Source: Kappaphycus alvarezii (lineage: Eukaryota > Rhodophyta > Florideophyceae > Gigartinales > Solieriaceae). Taken from it: 64,000 nt of DNA. The stretch covers positions 186,001 through 250,000 of the forward strand of contig NADL03000108.1 in NCBI GenBank assembly GCA_002205965.3. The letters are read 5' to 3'. How positions within the stretch are numbered: the first letter of the stretch is position 1; each line of letters starts with the position of its first letter. Both the position numbers and the translations under genes were made by a program. Shown piece after piece: positions 1 to 10,254 of this stretch. The notes below the pieces were generated by a model that was given only the letters and a program-made list of their open reading frames with translations, made no database searches and was not told the origin of the DNA.

Positions 1-1221
1 CACTCACAAGCACCGGGAACTTGTGTCCTCGAGTGTTTTGAGGATCTTGCACTTACGTCTAAAGAACTCTAGTTGCATCGGCTAGGGATATGGCCTTCTC
101 AAGTGGCGGTTTCTTCCGCGCCCGGAAGGCTCTCACCTCCAATCAAGTACCGCAACGCTCAGTGCACCCTGCCGCACTCAACCCTGGCGGTTCACAAGTC
201 GGCGTTGGAAGATTCCTAAGCCAAACGGTCGAGCTAGCCGTACCTAAGGCTGTTCTTCTGGAGCACAGAGCGACAGCCTTAGGTCTCATATTGCTGTGCA
301 AACGAGCCCGCACCTGTGGATAGGTAGTCACTCAATAAGAAGCGTCTGCGGGACCCAACAGGGAGACAACCTTGGAAGCCTCCTGTTCGACCTGGTGCTG
401 CACCCTATTATCCTCAAAATACGAGAATTCTTCAGTTCAGAGGAAAGGGAGAACAGAGATTTGGCAAAGTTTTTACTTCAACTGTGGTACCACGATGACG
501 GGTACATTATCGGGCGCCACGACCAACTCGTCAAAGCCATCGAAGTACTTCGCTCCGTGGATGCTGAGAGCCGAGGACTGCCCTTGTGGCTGCCGAAGTG
601 CACCTTCTGGTGGCCTACAGCCCCTCCAGGGTCAGCACAGAGTCTCTACCCAGACGGGACTAAGCAAGAGTACAGCGAAGATACTTCCGTCCTGAACGCC
701 CCTGTCGGTACTAAGGAATACACCACACGGTCCTTTACGAACCATGTCTCATCCCTCAGACCATTCCTCGAGACCATTGCTGACCTTGAGAATAGGCAAG
801 TGGCATTCCAGCTACTGCGTAACTGTTTTGGCGTTTGCAAAGTAGGCTATTTGTTGCGGGTAGTGCCCCCTTCTTGCACTGGAGAAGGAGCGGAAGCGTT
901 CGACAGGATGATGGAGGACTGTGTTGGAAAATTGGCAGGGGGAGTACTGGATTCGGAAGTATTCCGAGAACTCCAGCTGCCGGTCAAACCAAAGGACAAG
1001 AAAAAACCATCTCTTGGGATCGGACTCACCTCGGCGAAGAACATCGCGGCTGCGGCGTTCTTGGCTTCTAGCCCATCATCTAGCAAGCTTTGCAAGACCT
1101 TGCTCCCACCTCTTATTAAGGAGCTAGGAACATACGAAGCAGCTGCAGATGCCCATCGGAGGTGGTCGACCTCTTGCCTGCCATCTAGGATTATCCTGTT
1201 CACTCTAATTTGCTCGCAAAA

Positions 1222-1292
1222 GGGGGAATTTTTCGGTTATTTTAATACATGGAAGATGTGGTCGGTTTTATCCTCGAGGCTAATACCTTACG
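1222..1292 (-). repeat. A2 tail insertion (5'-truncated LINE copy)
   Basis: These 71 bp are the minus-oriented 3' end of an A2 element, flanked by the 7-bp duplication CGCAAAA (1215-1221 and 1293-1299). The sister A1 copy near 44.0 kb gives the empty site (CTCGCAAAAAACACC). Insert plus duplication is 78 bp, so the surrounding pol frame stays open. Confidence 0.85.
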
Positions 1293-1918
1293 CGCAAAAA
1301 ACACCATCGCAAAATACGCTGACGGACGCAATCCATGAAGCAGTGCAAGAACGAATTCTTCTTGGGGATTCGAGGAGGCAGGCGTTTCGCTCGTCTATGG
1401 CCCTCCCCGGAGCCAGGGAATGGGTGTATTGTCCCACATGCCCCGTACTACAGACAATAATTGACCCTCGAGAATTCTCGGTGTGGCTTCAATACTACTG
1501 TCAAGTCCCACGTTTTCACCCTGGCACGCCATGCCCGAGAAGGAATTGCTCGGACACACTCGATGTACATGGAGATCATCTGATGCACGTCTTGCATGGA
1601 GCCCAACGGATCAACCGACACGAGTAGCCCTTCTCGCGAAAGACCTGCCAAGAGCTGCTCGTCATCCTTTTGTAGAGCCACGCCATGGTCTCCACCGCAC
1701 GAGACAAGACATCCAGGCAATTGGAAGCAGCGGAGGGGCCGACTTTTTTGATGCTACCTTCTTGAATCCCCTCGCTCCCTCCAACATGAGAGTGAGGTTT
1801 CATCCCGATGTCATCTCTGAATGCCGCGAGAAATGCAAAGCAGAGAAGATATCAATCCCATATCGCGACCTCCACCAGAGTTAGGCTCGTGCATGTGCCA
1901 ATCTCCCCTCTTGGAGGG

Positions 1919-1978
1919 AGATCCACTCTTGGTGGGATAGATCGGATATATCTTCCAAGAGTAAAACACCCAAATCTT
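1919..1978 (+). repeat. A1 tail insertion
   Basis: This 60-bp copy of the A1 3' end is flanked by a 14-bp duplication with one mismatch (CCCCTCTTGGAGGG at 1905-1918, CCCCTCTTGGGGGG at 1979-1992). The sister copy near 43.35 kb lacks the insert. Confidence 0.8.
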
Positions 1979-2210
1979 CCCCTCTTGGGGGGTGGCACCC
2001 GGATGCATGTGCAGTGCTAAATGACGTGGCAAGGAACCTGGCCGTGAGGGCACTGGAGACGTACGGAAAGTTTTGGGGGGGTTTGAACAAAGGGAAGCTG
2101 CAGCAGCCGTCATGTCCAATGCGGCCTGCTTGATGGCTGGCCTGAGGATAGCATTTTAGGGGGAGTGGTTCTCATGCAGAGCTACTGCTCCCCCGCAGCC
2201 CAGCCGGAAG

Positions 2211-2936
2211 GTGTCCATATCCTCTCTGTCTCGAAATTTTAATGAGGTTGTCTGTATAGACCACTTTTATCTCGATGAAGTGCTGCTACTGCACTGCATG
2301 GACATGGTGAAAAGATTCTCCGCTGCACATGTAGTAAATTCTACAGCGATTGATGAAGTAATATTTGGGTTTGAGGCTTGTTGGCTAAATCAGTGTTGGT
2401 TACCGGAGTCTATTCAAGGGTACAAGGCATTTGCAACTGCTAGCTTCAAAAAGTATATGGATGAACGTTCCATTTCCTTCAGGCTTGTACCCCCCAAGAG
2501 GCATAGCAAGAATCCTCTCGAAAGCAAGCACGGTATTATGAGGAGCATTTTTCTAAAGCTCTGAAATGCCGAACCCGACACCGCTGCTGACCTGCATGCC
2601 TTTCGCGCAGTGGACATCTCGAATGATCTCTACGGCAACGATGTTAGTTCATCACATGAGCTTGCCAAAGGATTCACGAAGCCACTGATCGATGCTGAGT
2701 CACAAGCCATCCCCGATGATGTTATAGAAGCTCATGAGAAACTGCAAGCCAAGCGAAAGCTCGCACTGATTCTCAAATCGAAGTCCACACGAGAAATTAG
2801 TGTAGCTGCTGGAGATATGATAGAAGTCTTCTCTAAGACTGGTATGGATAAAACTGGAACTTGGTCCATGCCGAAGATTGTCCTTTCTGTGGACTCTAAA
2901 GCACACACTGCACGTTTGCCAGCCAAAGGTGGCTAA
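2211..2936 (+). pseudogene. Copia-1 integrase region, decayed
   Basis: Two open stretches (2211-2564 and 2610-2936) encode the integrase half of a Ty1/copia pol. The first contains VVCIDHFYLDEV, which supplies the first catalytic Asp, and NPLESKHGIMRSIFLKL, which supplies the catalytic Glu. The second Asp seems to be replaced by Tyr in SIQGYKAF. The second stretch has a C-terminal integrase-like segment (GDMIEVFSK, then GTWSMPKIVLSV). Stops and frameshifts separate the pieces. Integrase inserts the retrotransposon cDNA; here it is dead. No 5' LTR or gag is seen to the left, so the element is truncated or eroded there. Confidence 0.75.
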
Positions 2937-2951
2937 CGTGCCACTGTAGCC

Positions 2952-3356
2952 TTGAAAAATATTCGTCTCGCTCTGCCTACTGACTCCTTTGCCAATGCAG
3001 TTCAGACTGAAATTGATGAGGTCGAAACTACCCTTGACGATGTCTTGGTGTCTGAAGAAAAGGGTGAGGATCTAGATAAAAGAAGTGCATGTCAGACGAC
3101 GCATGATGATGCAGACTTCAGTGATGAGAAAAACCTTAACTCTACTTGTTTACCTAACAAAGACACTGTAAGACGTGGCGATCGTGTGCTCGTGTACTGG
3201 CCTGATGACCAAGCACACTATGCTGGAACTGTCAAACACTTGCACCGTGATAGTTGCGTTACTGTGAACTATGACGACGGAGATCAAGAGCGCCTAAATC
3301 TTTCTGAAGAGAATTGGCACTTTGAGAGTACCACTATGTCTGCCAATGCGTCATAG
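2952..3356 (+). pseudogene. Copia-1 linker with Tudor/chromo-like fold
   Basis: An open stretch of about 134 codons lies between integrase and RT of copia-1. Its C-terminal half (3165-3320) reads GDRVLVYWPDDQAHYAGTV then VTVNYDDGDQERLNL, a pattern typical of small Tudor or agenet beta-barrels (W, Y, YDDGD). Such a domain in pol could bind chromatin marks or the integrase tail, but that is inference. The stretch between 3357 and 3640 continues pol sequence in broken frames. Confidence 0.55.
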
Positions 3357-3639
3357 ACTGTATCTAGTCTGTCAAATGTGCCATGTGTCGTTGACGAGGA
3401 GCCTAATGACCTGAAGCTCATGAATGAGCACTTGGAAACAAGAGCTTCATGAAGCATCAAGCTCAGGGGTTCGAGCAGTACAACCTCAACAAGTCGTACG
3501 ACACCAAGGAGACTAGCTTTCTCAAAACTGTCAAAGTTGTTACCTATTCGGGCGTGCCGAGCAATGCCAATATAGTGAACAGCCATGTATTGTATAAGGT
3601 TAAAAAGAACGATGATGGTCTCTAAAGCTTAAAGCTCGA

Positions 3640-5017
3640 ATAGCACCCCATGGCAACGAAATGACTTGAAAGACCATTTGACATCAGATTGTACCACGTG
3701 TCCACCGACTGGACTGAGGATTGTGGAATCAATAGCCTCATTGTTCGGGTATAAATTGTTTAAGGCGGATGTTAAAACAGCTTTCCTTCAGACTGGAAGT
3801 GCTGCTCGTGATGTGTACGTCAAGCCTCCTCGTGAGAGCAAGATGCGATCGACGCATTTGTGGCTTTTGCTTACTGCTGCATATGGGCTTGTAAATGCGA
3901 ATGCCAAATGGCAGATGAAGTCTGACGAGTGCTTTCTAAGTCTTGGTTTGGTGCAGTGTCAGCAGATCCCGCAGCTCTTCTACAAGCATGCTGATGGAAA
4001 GCTTGTACTTGTCGTTGCAAAGATTGTTGACGACATCTTGGCGGCTGGTGAAAATAACAATGCGAAGTCCTTTCTTGAGAATTTCAATAGGTCATTCAAG
4101 TTGGGTACTATAAGTGGTCCTGGTGCTCTACGCTTCTTTGGTTTCAACAACATTCAAGATGAAGACTTTACTATCCGCACTGATGCTGATGACAAGCTCA
4201 GTGCTCTGACTGAGCATGCCCTGACACGCCAACGCCGTAAGCTCCCCAACGAGCAATTGAACGAACTAGAAAGGTCCTTCTTCGCGTCTACGAACAGCTC
4301 TCTTGGCTGGATCGGTACTGCTGCTTCTCTCTTCTGTTCATTCCTTGCGTCATATTTGCAACAGAAAGCTCCCAATACACGTGTATGTGACCTTGTGGAA
4401 AAAGCAACGTTGTACGCAAGCTGCAGAAGCTTGGGACTTCTATTGGCTATCCATGCCCAACTGATAATAAGGAATATGAGCTGTCTCTGCTCACATTTGC
4501 AGATGCTTCCTGTTCCGATACATATGGGCAGCTTGGTGTCATTGCTGGACTACTGGTAGGTGATCTCGCTCATAACTCTATATTCCACTGTTTATAGTGG
4601 ATTTATCATAAGTCTAAGAGACCTTTCAAGTCGTTACCTGCTGCTGAAATTTTGGCCTCTTCTGAAGCTATTGATGAGGCTAAAGGAATTGCTCATGCTC
4701 TATCTGAGGTTCTAATATTGAACATTAAGGTTTATCTTTGTGTTGACAGTAAGGATCTATTTACATCCTTATCAACACAACGTAACTCTATAGATAGGTC
4801 TATTAGAGGTGATTTCGCATGTACCAGGTATGAGCTTCAATCTGGAAATGTTGATCGTATCACCTGGATACCTGGCAAGGTGAATCTAGCCGATGTGCTC
4901 ACAAAGAAAGACTCGCCTTTGACGGAAGATTTACAACTAACCCTCTTCACTGGAAGACTCAACATCTCCTTTGAAGAAGTCCCCGAAACAAAGTCTACTC
5001 AGAAGTACCTTGGTTAG
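3640..5017 (+). pseudogene. Copia-1 reverse transcriptase and RNase H, decayed
   Basis: This is the RVT_2-type RT of a copia element followed by RNase H. Visible landmarks are KADVKTAFLQTG (first RT Asp), VDDILAAGE (equivalent of the YVDD box, about 4024-4050) and the RNase H region 4652-5017 (SSEAIDEAKGIAHALSE, CVDSKDLF, then DRITWIPGKVNLADVLTKK). A stop near 4557 and a frame change separate RT from RNase H. The order integrase-RT-RNase H is diagnostic of Ty1/copia. The pol frame ends at a TAG just before a purine-rich tract and the 3' LTR. Confidence 0.85.
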
Positions 5018-5033
5018 AAAAGAGAAGGAGTAT
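5018..5033 (+). other. Polypurine tract of copia-1
   Basis: A purine-rich run (AAAAGAGAAGGAGTA) sits directly between the RNase H stop and the LTR start. This is where plus-strand DNA priming occurs in LTR retrotransposons. Confidence 0.6.
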
Positions 5034-5353
5034 TGATAATATGACCTCCTGCATTTTTCATTGATTGTGTTTCTATATCTTTTTTGAGTTCTGAGGCGAC
5101 CGTTCACCTGGTTTAAGATTATTTTCTTTCTCTGCTGCACTTTAACTGTTTCGTGTACAAGTTGGTGCATCTGCATTCATGTTTGTTTTACTCACTGTAG
5201 GCATTTTCCCTCTAGTACAAATATGAGACTCTTTTTACTGTCTCTGTAAATTCGGAAGGCGAGACTTGCAGAGAGTGCTTTTGCCTTTTTGTCGCAGCAT
5301 CTTGAAGTACCGTAATACTCACTTTCTGTGTGATTTTTCAGAATATTGTTACA
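5034..5353 (+). repeat. 3' LTR of copia-1
   Basis: About 320 bp begins TGATAATATG after the polypurine tract and ends ATATTGTTACA, giving TG...CA termini. The right boundary is fixed because recognisable LINE-A pol coding (minus strand) resumes at 5354. The matching 5' LTR is not in the window. Confidence 0.65.
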
Positions 5354-8300
5354 GTTCCGTTTGAGGCATGGTGTTCCCGGAGGGAAAAACGGGACTTGGC
5401 AGTAGTACTGGAATCATATCGAGAATTCTCGTGGTTCCATACTTATCTTATGGCCTGGATATGGGGTGCAGAAAACCCAATCTCTCGTGCCGGGGAGCCC
5501 CGTAGAGGCACGGAAAGCTTGTCGTCTGTTGCCGCCAACATCGATCTCTTCCTTCACCCGCTCAAGGATTGCGTCCAATAGTTTCTTCTGTGATGGTGTT
5601 TTGTTTGAGCAGAAGGGACTGAAGGGAAAAGTCTTAGATTGGGAGCGAGAGAGGAACCAAATCTGCTGCCCCTTCATGGTGTCTCGGTACGTTGCGAGGT
5701 CCGTAACTGTCGCTGGAAGGAGGGCTGTGCACAACCTGTTTGACGCTGCGCTGGAGGCGAGGAAGGCTGTAGCTGCGATTGACTTTGCCGAGTTGAGTCC
5801 AATTCGCAGTGATGGCTTTTTGGCTGTAATTGATTTCACTGGAAACTGCAGTTCTAGAAATATTTCGGGGTCGAGGACGCCCTCGGCCAATATCCGCACG
5901 CAGTTCTCCATCATTGCATCAAATATTGCAGCGCCTTACGATGTGCAAGCTGGTGGTACCACTGGTAACAGGTGTCCGAGCTTGCAGACCTCGAAACAGT
6001 TGCGCAGGAGCTGAAACGCGATTTTTGTTTTCTCTAAGGCGATGATAGTCTCGAGGAACGGCTTCAGGGACTTCACATGGCCTGTGAAGTGCTGCTGGGA
6101 GAAGTCATTGGTGCCAACCGGAGCGTTCAGCACCGCTGTGTCCTCGCTGTACTCCTGTGCGGGTTCTCTTTGATAGAGGCGTTGCACTGGATCCTGCGGT
6201 GTAGTTGGCCACCAGATTCGGCATTTCGGCACTGCTAGATGCAGTCCCCGAGCTGTGGCCTCTGGAGATGATAAGGTGTCCAGCGCCTTGCGGAAGTGGT
6301 CTTGTTTTGCAATGTACCCATTATCATGGTACCAGAGTTGAAACAGCAGGTCGCCGAGTGGTTGCTCTTCGTCATCCCTTGATCTCAGTGGCCGTTATAT
6401 TTTGAGGATAACGGGGTGTAGCACAAGATCGAAAAGGAGCGCACCAAGATTGTCCCCTTGTTGCGTTCCTTGCACGTGCCGTATTATATGACGGCCAAAT
6501 TACAACAAAGCTGGCTCATGTGCGTAGCAGTATGCAACCCACGGGAACAGATCGGGGAACAGGTGTTTGGTTGCTGCCAGGAAATCTGTTCGAATCCACA
6601 GATTGAATGCATTTCTGAGGTCAACAGTCAGCAATATGTATTCGGACCTGTGTCCGAACTTCTGTACTGCCCTTCGGGCTCCATGGAGGACGGTGTTTGT
6701 GCCGGATCCGGCAGCAATGCCAGTCTGCAGCTGTTGTAGATATTTTGCTGCTCGTGCGGATGCTCTCGTCATTAGCCAGCTACTAGTCAATCTGCGCAGC
6801 GTTTCTCCTACCGCTGTTGACCTGGGGGAAGGGTTTGGTACTTACTTTTGGAAGATATATCCGATCTATACAATAGTTTTACAGACAACCACAATCGACT
6901 CAAAAAGGTGTACCGACGCAGTAATGCGGGCGGGCTGGGTGTCAGGTCTTTCTTGGCCAAAGGGGTTAAGGGCGCGCCAGCTTTCCAAGGGGCAAGCGCG
7001 GCTGGGGCCTTGCCACCTGCAAAAGTGTTCACTATTTTGGACAAGGCTGCCAAAAATCCGGACGGGCCAGATGGATACGGGATCGCAGAAGCTCGAAGAG
7101 GTGGCAAGGTTTGAGACCAGAACCCCCCCACGAACAGCGTCGAGCACCTCCTTTTCCGTGAAGTTGCGGAAAGGGGAGACATTATCTAGTGGGATGTGGT
7201 GTGCTGCCCCGTCGTGGGGGGCTTGTTGTGGGTTCTTCGCGAGAGAATGCCTGGACGACCTCAGCGGTGGGTGGTATGACGACCAACAAGCCGAGCGCCT
7301 GTACTGCCTTTTCATACGCCCCCTCCCTCGCCTGTTTAGTAGCTCTGTGGATGTTCACCTTTTGCTGGTCAGAGATAGGCGGCGTAACCGCAGCGAGTGG
7401 GGGAGACGTTCTAACGGCCTGTCCCACAGAGTCATGTATGGGTTGGAGCTCCATAGATCTACCTGCTCGTTCATTGTTTCTGCGATCGATTACGGGCGGC
7501 GTTCGGAAGAACAGGAGCTGGGGAGGGAACTGTTCGTAAACACCACTGCAGGAAGCAAAACTACGTTGGTAAATGTCTGCACTCTCTTGGGTTATCCAGA
7601 TTTGCAGGCGGAAACTGCCTCCTCCATTCTCTTGGCGTACAACTAAGCAATTAATCCTCGGAATTTTGTTGGGATATGAGTGTGCGTGGTAAATATGTCT
7701 TGGATGGGTGGCAGTGGCTGTACCTCCGGTGTCGATGGTTGAGCGCCTTCCCCTGGTGCCAGTGCTTGAGAGACTAACGCAGATGCTGGTGATGAAAGAA
7801 CCGCGAGGACAGGAGCTTTTGGGGTAATACAAGGTGTGGTGCACCCAGTATTTTCCCGAGGGGCTGGGTCGTCTGAGACGGGATTAAGGAGGCCGTCGTC
7901 GGCGGTACTGGGCTACGTAGTTGAGTCTTGTGTAATGGTATCTACCGCGTCGGCGCCGTATGGACTGCGCATTTTGGGCACTTTGATTACGAGAACTCGA
8001 AGAGGCCGTTTGCCGTCGGGCCGGAAGCCTTGGAGTTATGTCTTGGTTGTGACGACCACAGTACCAGTAGCCCACTTGTGCGAAATAGCTCATCAACAAG
8101 CCGTGCTGATACGCCTTTGGTGGTCCCATCTCGGACCCAGCGCTGTGTGTAGTACGAAGGTGGGCCAGTTGAGTGGCGACGGTTCGTACTTGCGGCCTCT
8201 GTGATGAGCACAGCGGGCAATACCCGGGCCTTGGTAGTATAGCCTTGTCGAGATAGTGCCTGATATCAGGCGTTCTGACAGCCACTTTCTGTCGTTCCCT

Positions 8301-8360
8301 TCGAGGGGCCTTTGTTCTAGGCGGCACACGTGCTCCATCTGTATTGAAGAGTATGTACAA
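5354..8360 (-). pseudogene. LINE-A pol, near full length N-terminus to knuckle
   Basis: Minus-strand LINE-A pol, read from right to left. N-terminal zinc fingers at 7884-8360 show YCPLCSSQ...LAHLRTTH and YWYCGRHN. A linker follows at 7182-7844, then the RT start (AGKAPAALAPWKAGAPLTP, about 6950-7050), RT fingers at 6500-6790 (LTVDLRNAFNLW), the RT palm with YHDNG at 6317-6331, and the thumb/connection at 5414-6232. The second catalytic Asp is Asn, so the RT is inactive. The C-terminus is cut at 5354, where the copia-1 LTR begins, so the RLE is missing. Many frameshifts occur. An A1 tail at 6824-6934 splits the RT. Confidence 0.85.
6824..6934 (-). repeat. A1 tail insertion in LINE-A RT
   Basis: This 111-bp, minus-oriented copy of the A1 3' UTR interrupts the RT between the segments equivalent to LTPLAKKDGT and RPIAVGETLRR. 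The homologous uninterrupted stretch is at about 60.0-60.07 kb. The short target duplication (CTGGG-like) is degraded. Confidence 0.75.
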
Positions 8361-8394
8361 CAGTAATTTTATAAGTGGCCACGTGGAGACTTAG

Positions 8395-8460
8395 TGACAA
8401 TTTTCCGCTTACCTGAGGTTTTAAACCAGTGTACCCTACTAAACGATTTGACTGTTACAG
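8395..8460 (-). other. LINE-A 5' leader sequence
   Basis: A block containing CCTACTAAACGATTTGACTG and ending near TTACAGCGC matches leaders at 61440-61530 (same relation to an N-terminal zinc-finger ORF) and more weakly 42680-42760. I read it as the 5' UTR of LINE-A, which makes the pol copies at 5.4-8.4 kb and 56.3-61.5 kb near full length at the 5' end. Confidence 0.5.
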
Positions 8461-8462
8461 CG

Positions 8463-8510
8463 CGTAAATTGGGTAAATTGGGTAAATTGGGTTTACTTGA
8501 ATGGGTTGGT
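8463..8510 (-). repeat. A3 3' tail with AAATTGGGT repeats
   Basis: Three tandem AAATTGGGT units lead into TTTACTTGAATGGGTTGGTA. The same end occurs at 9345-9378, 9596-9740, 10009-10040 and 10228-10240, always at the 3' side of minus-strand A3 coding remnants, so it is read as the A3 3' terminus. Confidence 0.6.
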
Positions 8511-8522
8511 ATAAAAAGGGGT

Positions 8523-9344
8523 TTATACTGAAACGGATGACTGGTAGATTGGTGGGAACAGGGTAGAACTAGACATAACAGGGAAGAGGCCTAACTTGCG
8601 TAGGGATGGAGATACCATGAGAACAGAGGTTCTCTGGAACATACTAACTTGCACGTTGCTGCATGAAGACTCACTCAAGACCCCTTCCAGCAGACAACTG
8701 GAGTTATTCTGGACGAGTCTTGCCGCGTGACGAGCGAACAGTGTTTGCGTTGCATGAGCAATCGGAACAGCAGCCCGTGCAGCAATGCCAGTTGCAACCC
8801 GTTTCGCAAAGTCCCGAGCGGCTGGGTGCCAGCCCCCCAATGTGGAAAGTGAAAGGGCAATGAAGCGATGCCCAGGGCCTTTTGAACGCATCAATTCGGC
8901 AAAGCGAGTGTCCTTACCAAGGCGGGCATGGTTAAGGGGCTTGAGTGGGCATCGCGCCAGGGAGGGAAGGCGTGCGGGGGTCAGAGGATGGATAACGGTT
9001 ACGTCATAATAGTCCGTGCCCCCGTTCTCTCCATGCGCCCTGATGTCCGGGCGAACTGCATGGCCGGGTTGTAGCGGCTCGAGGACAGGGCGTCGGGCAG
9101 CTCTGGAGAGATCTGCAGCAAACAAACGTGTCTGCGAGTCATGCCGCCACCCGCGAGTGGATCCATAGGCACAGCACAGGGCGTGGTCACCATACTGATC
9201 CGTGAGGGTCGTGCATCCCCCTTTGTGGGCATGACAGCCAGTCCTTGCAACCCTCCACTGAAAGCGAGGCTTGGAATGCAACAGTCCTCTCATCTCCCTT
9301 CGGCATGGCATCAAAAGCCTTTTCCTCAGCTGGGCGGACCAATT
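8523..9344 (-). pseudogene. LINE-A3 pol C-terminus: zinc knuckle and RLE
   Basis: A 263-codon open frame (8523-9314) encodes the C-terminal part of an RLE-type LINE. The knuckle shows DQYGDHALCCAYG with trailing His residues. The endonuclease core is AVRPDIRAHGENGGTDYYDV, the PD-(D/E)XK-like pattern shared by all LINE-A copies here. It is followed by the conserved end SLSTLGGWHPAA. The stop lies next to the A3 tail repeats. The fragment is 5'-truncated: no RT precedes it. It is one of the best preserved RLE domains in the window, although without RT it cannot transpose by itself. Confidence 0.8.
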
Positions 9345-9379
9345 AGGTTAAATTGGTTTTAATTGAATGGGTTGGTATA

Positions 9380-9551
9380 CTGTGTAAATGGGGGGTTAAT
9401 TTACTATGGTGGATATGTGGGTTGGTATCCAGTAAATTTGTACCGAAGCGTAGATATCGTATCATTGTCAAGCCAATTGCGAAACCGTACGATGCGTCGA
9501 AAGCTGTGGATGGCACTCCAATCTACCAGAAGGTGGAAGGGAGGCCAGCCA
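9380..9551. repeat. R3 dispersed repeat, copy 1
   Basis: About 172 bp, from TGTGTAAATGGGGGG to GAAGGGAGGCCAGC. It is almost identical to 27448-27622 and partly to 52030-52145. It is embedded between A3 tail units. No coding potential is recognised and no clear terminal repeat is seen. Confidence 0.7.
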
Positions 9552-10240
9552 TGGTATACTTAATTTTCCTGCTAAGAGCAATCGCAGACTATGACGAATT
9601 GGGTTGTAGGGTTGTAGGGTTTACTTGAATGGGTTGGTATACTTAATGTTCCTGCTAAGAGCAATCGCACACTAGGACTACTGTAAGTAGGGTAACCACT
9701 TACACGAATTGGGTTAAATTGGGTTTACTTGAATGGGTTGGTATACTTAATGTTCCTGCTAAGAGCAATCGCAGACTAGGACTACTGTAAAAAGGGTAAT
9801 CACTTACTGTACATACCCCCAGAACGGAGGTTCTCTGGAATACACTGTATACACAATTTCAAGTTGCGGCATAAGTGTCGCTCAAAATTCCTTCCAATAA
9901 ACAACTGGCGTTATTCTGGACGAGTCTCGCCGCGTGACGAGCGAACAATGTTCGCTGCGCATCAGCAATCGGAATGGTTGCCCGTGCGGCAATACCAGTC
10001 GCAACACGAATTGGGTTTACTTGAATGGGTTGGTATACTTAATTTTCCGGCTAAGAGCAATCGCAAACTAGGACTACTGTAAGCAGGGTAACCACTTACT
10101 GTACAGTATACGGTATACCCGCAGAACGGAGGTTCTCTGGAATACACTGTATACACAATTTCAAGTTGCGGCCTACCGTAAGTGTCGCTCAAAACTCCTT
10201 CCAACAAACAACTGGCGTTATTCTGGACGAATTGGGTTGG
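9552..10240 (-). repeat. Nest of 5'-truncated A3 tails
   Basis: Two modules alternate. One (about 9596-9708, 9709-9805, 10009-10101) runs from ACGAATTGGG through GGGTTGGTATACTTAA to CCACTTAC. The other (about 9820-10008 and 10124-10231) matches the extreme C-terminus of the A3 ORF near 8610-8790 (GGTTCTCTGGAA... and TTATTCTGGACGA). Read on the minus strand, each coding stub is followed by the 95-bp tail, so this is best read as repeated 5'-truncated A3 insertions next to one another. Confidence 0.65.
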
Positions 10241-10254
10241 TTTACTGCGAGTAA

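Larger units (their letters stand above)
286..2158 (+). pseudogene. LINE-A (A1) pol fragment: RT, zinc knuckle, RLE
   Basis: Protein-coding remnant of a non-LTR retrotransposon, 5'-truncated inside the RT. The RT palm shows GTQQGDNLGSLLF (about 348-386) and the catalytic box YHDDG at 488-502. A knuckle with CPRRNC and DVHGDH lies near 1530-1600, and a restriction-like endonuclease with TRQDI...DFFDATF near 1695-1770; its sister copy at 43.2-44.8 kb has RPD at the first site, so P to Q is a lesion here. The open frame runs 296-1627 and ends at a TAG that is CAG in the sister copy. The endonuclease continues in another frame, a frameshift both copies share. The C-terminus (VARN...AACLMAGL) ends at TAG 2156-2158. 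Two short LINE tails interrupt it. LINE RT/RLE proteins nick DNA and copy RNA at the nick; this copy is inactive. Confidence 0.85.

Noticed and set aside
1222..1292. Short inserts as introns or introner elements
   Set aside because: They have target duplications and derive from LINE 3' UTRs, and no consistent GT...AG borders are visible.
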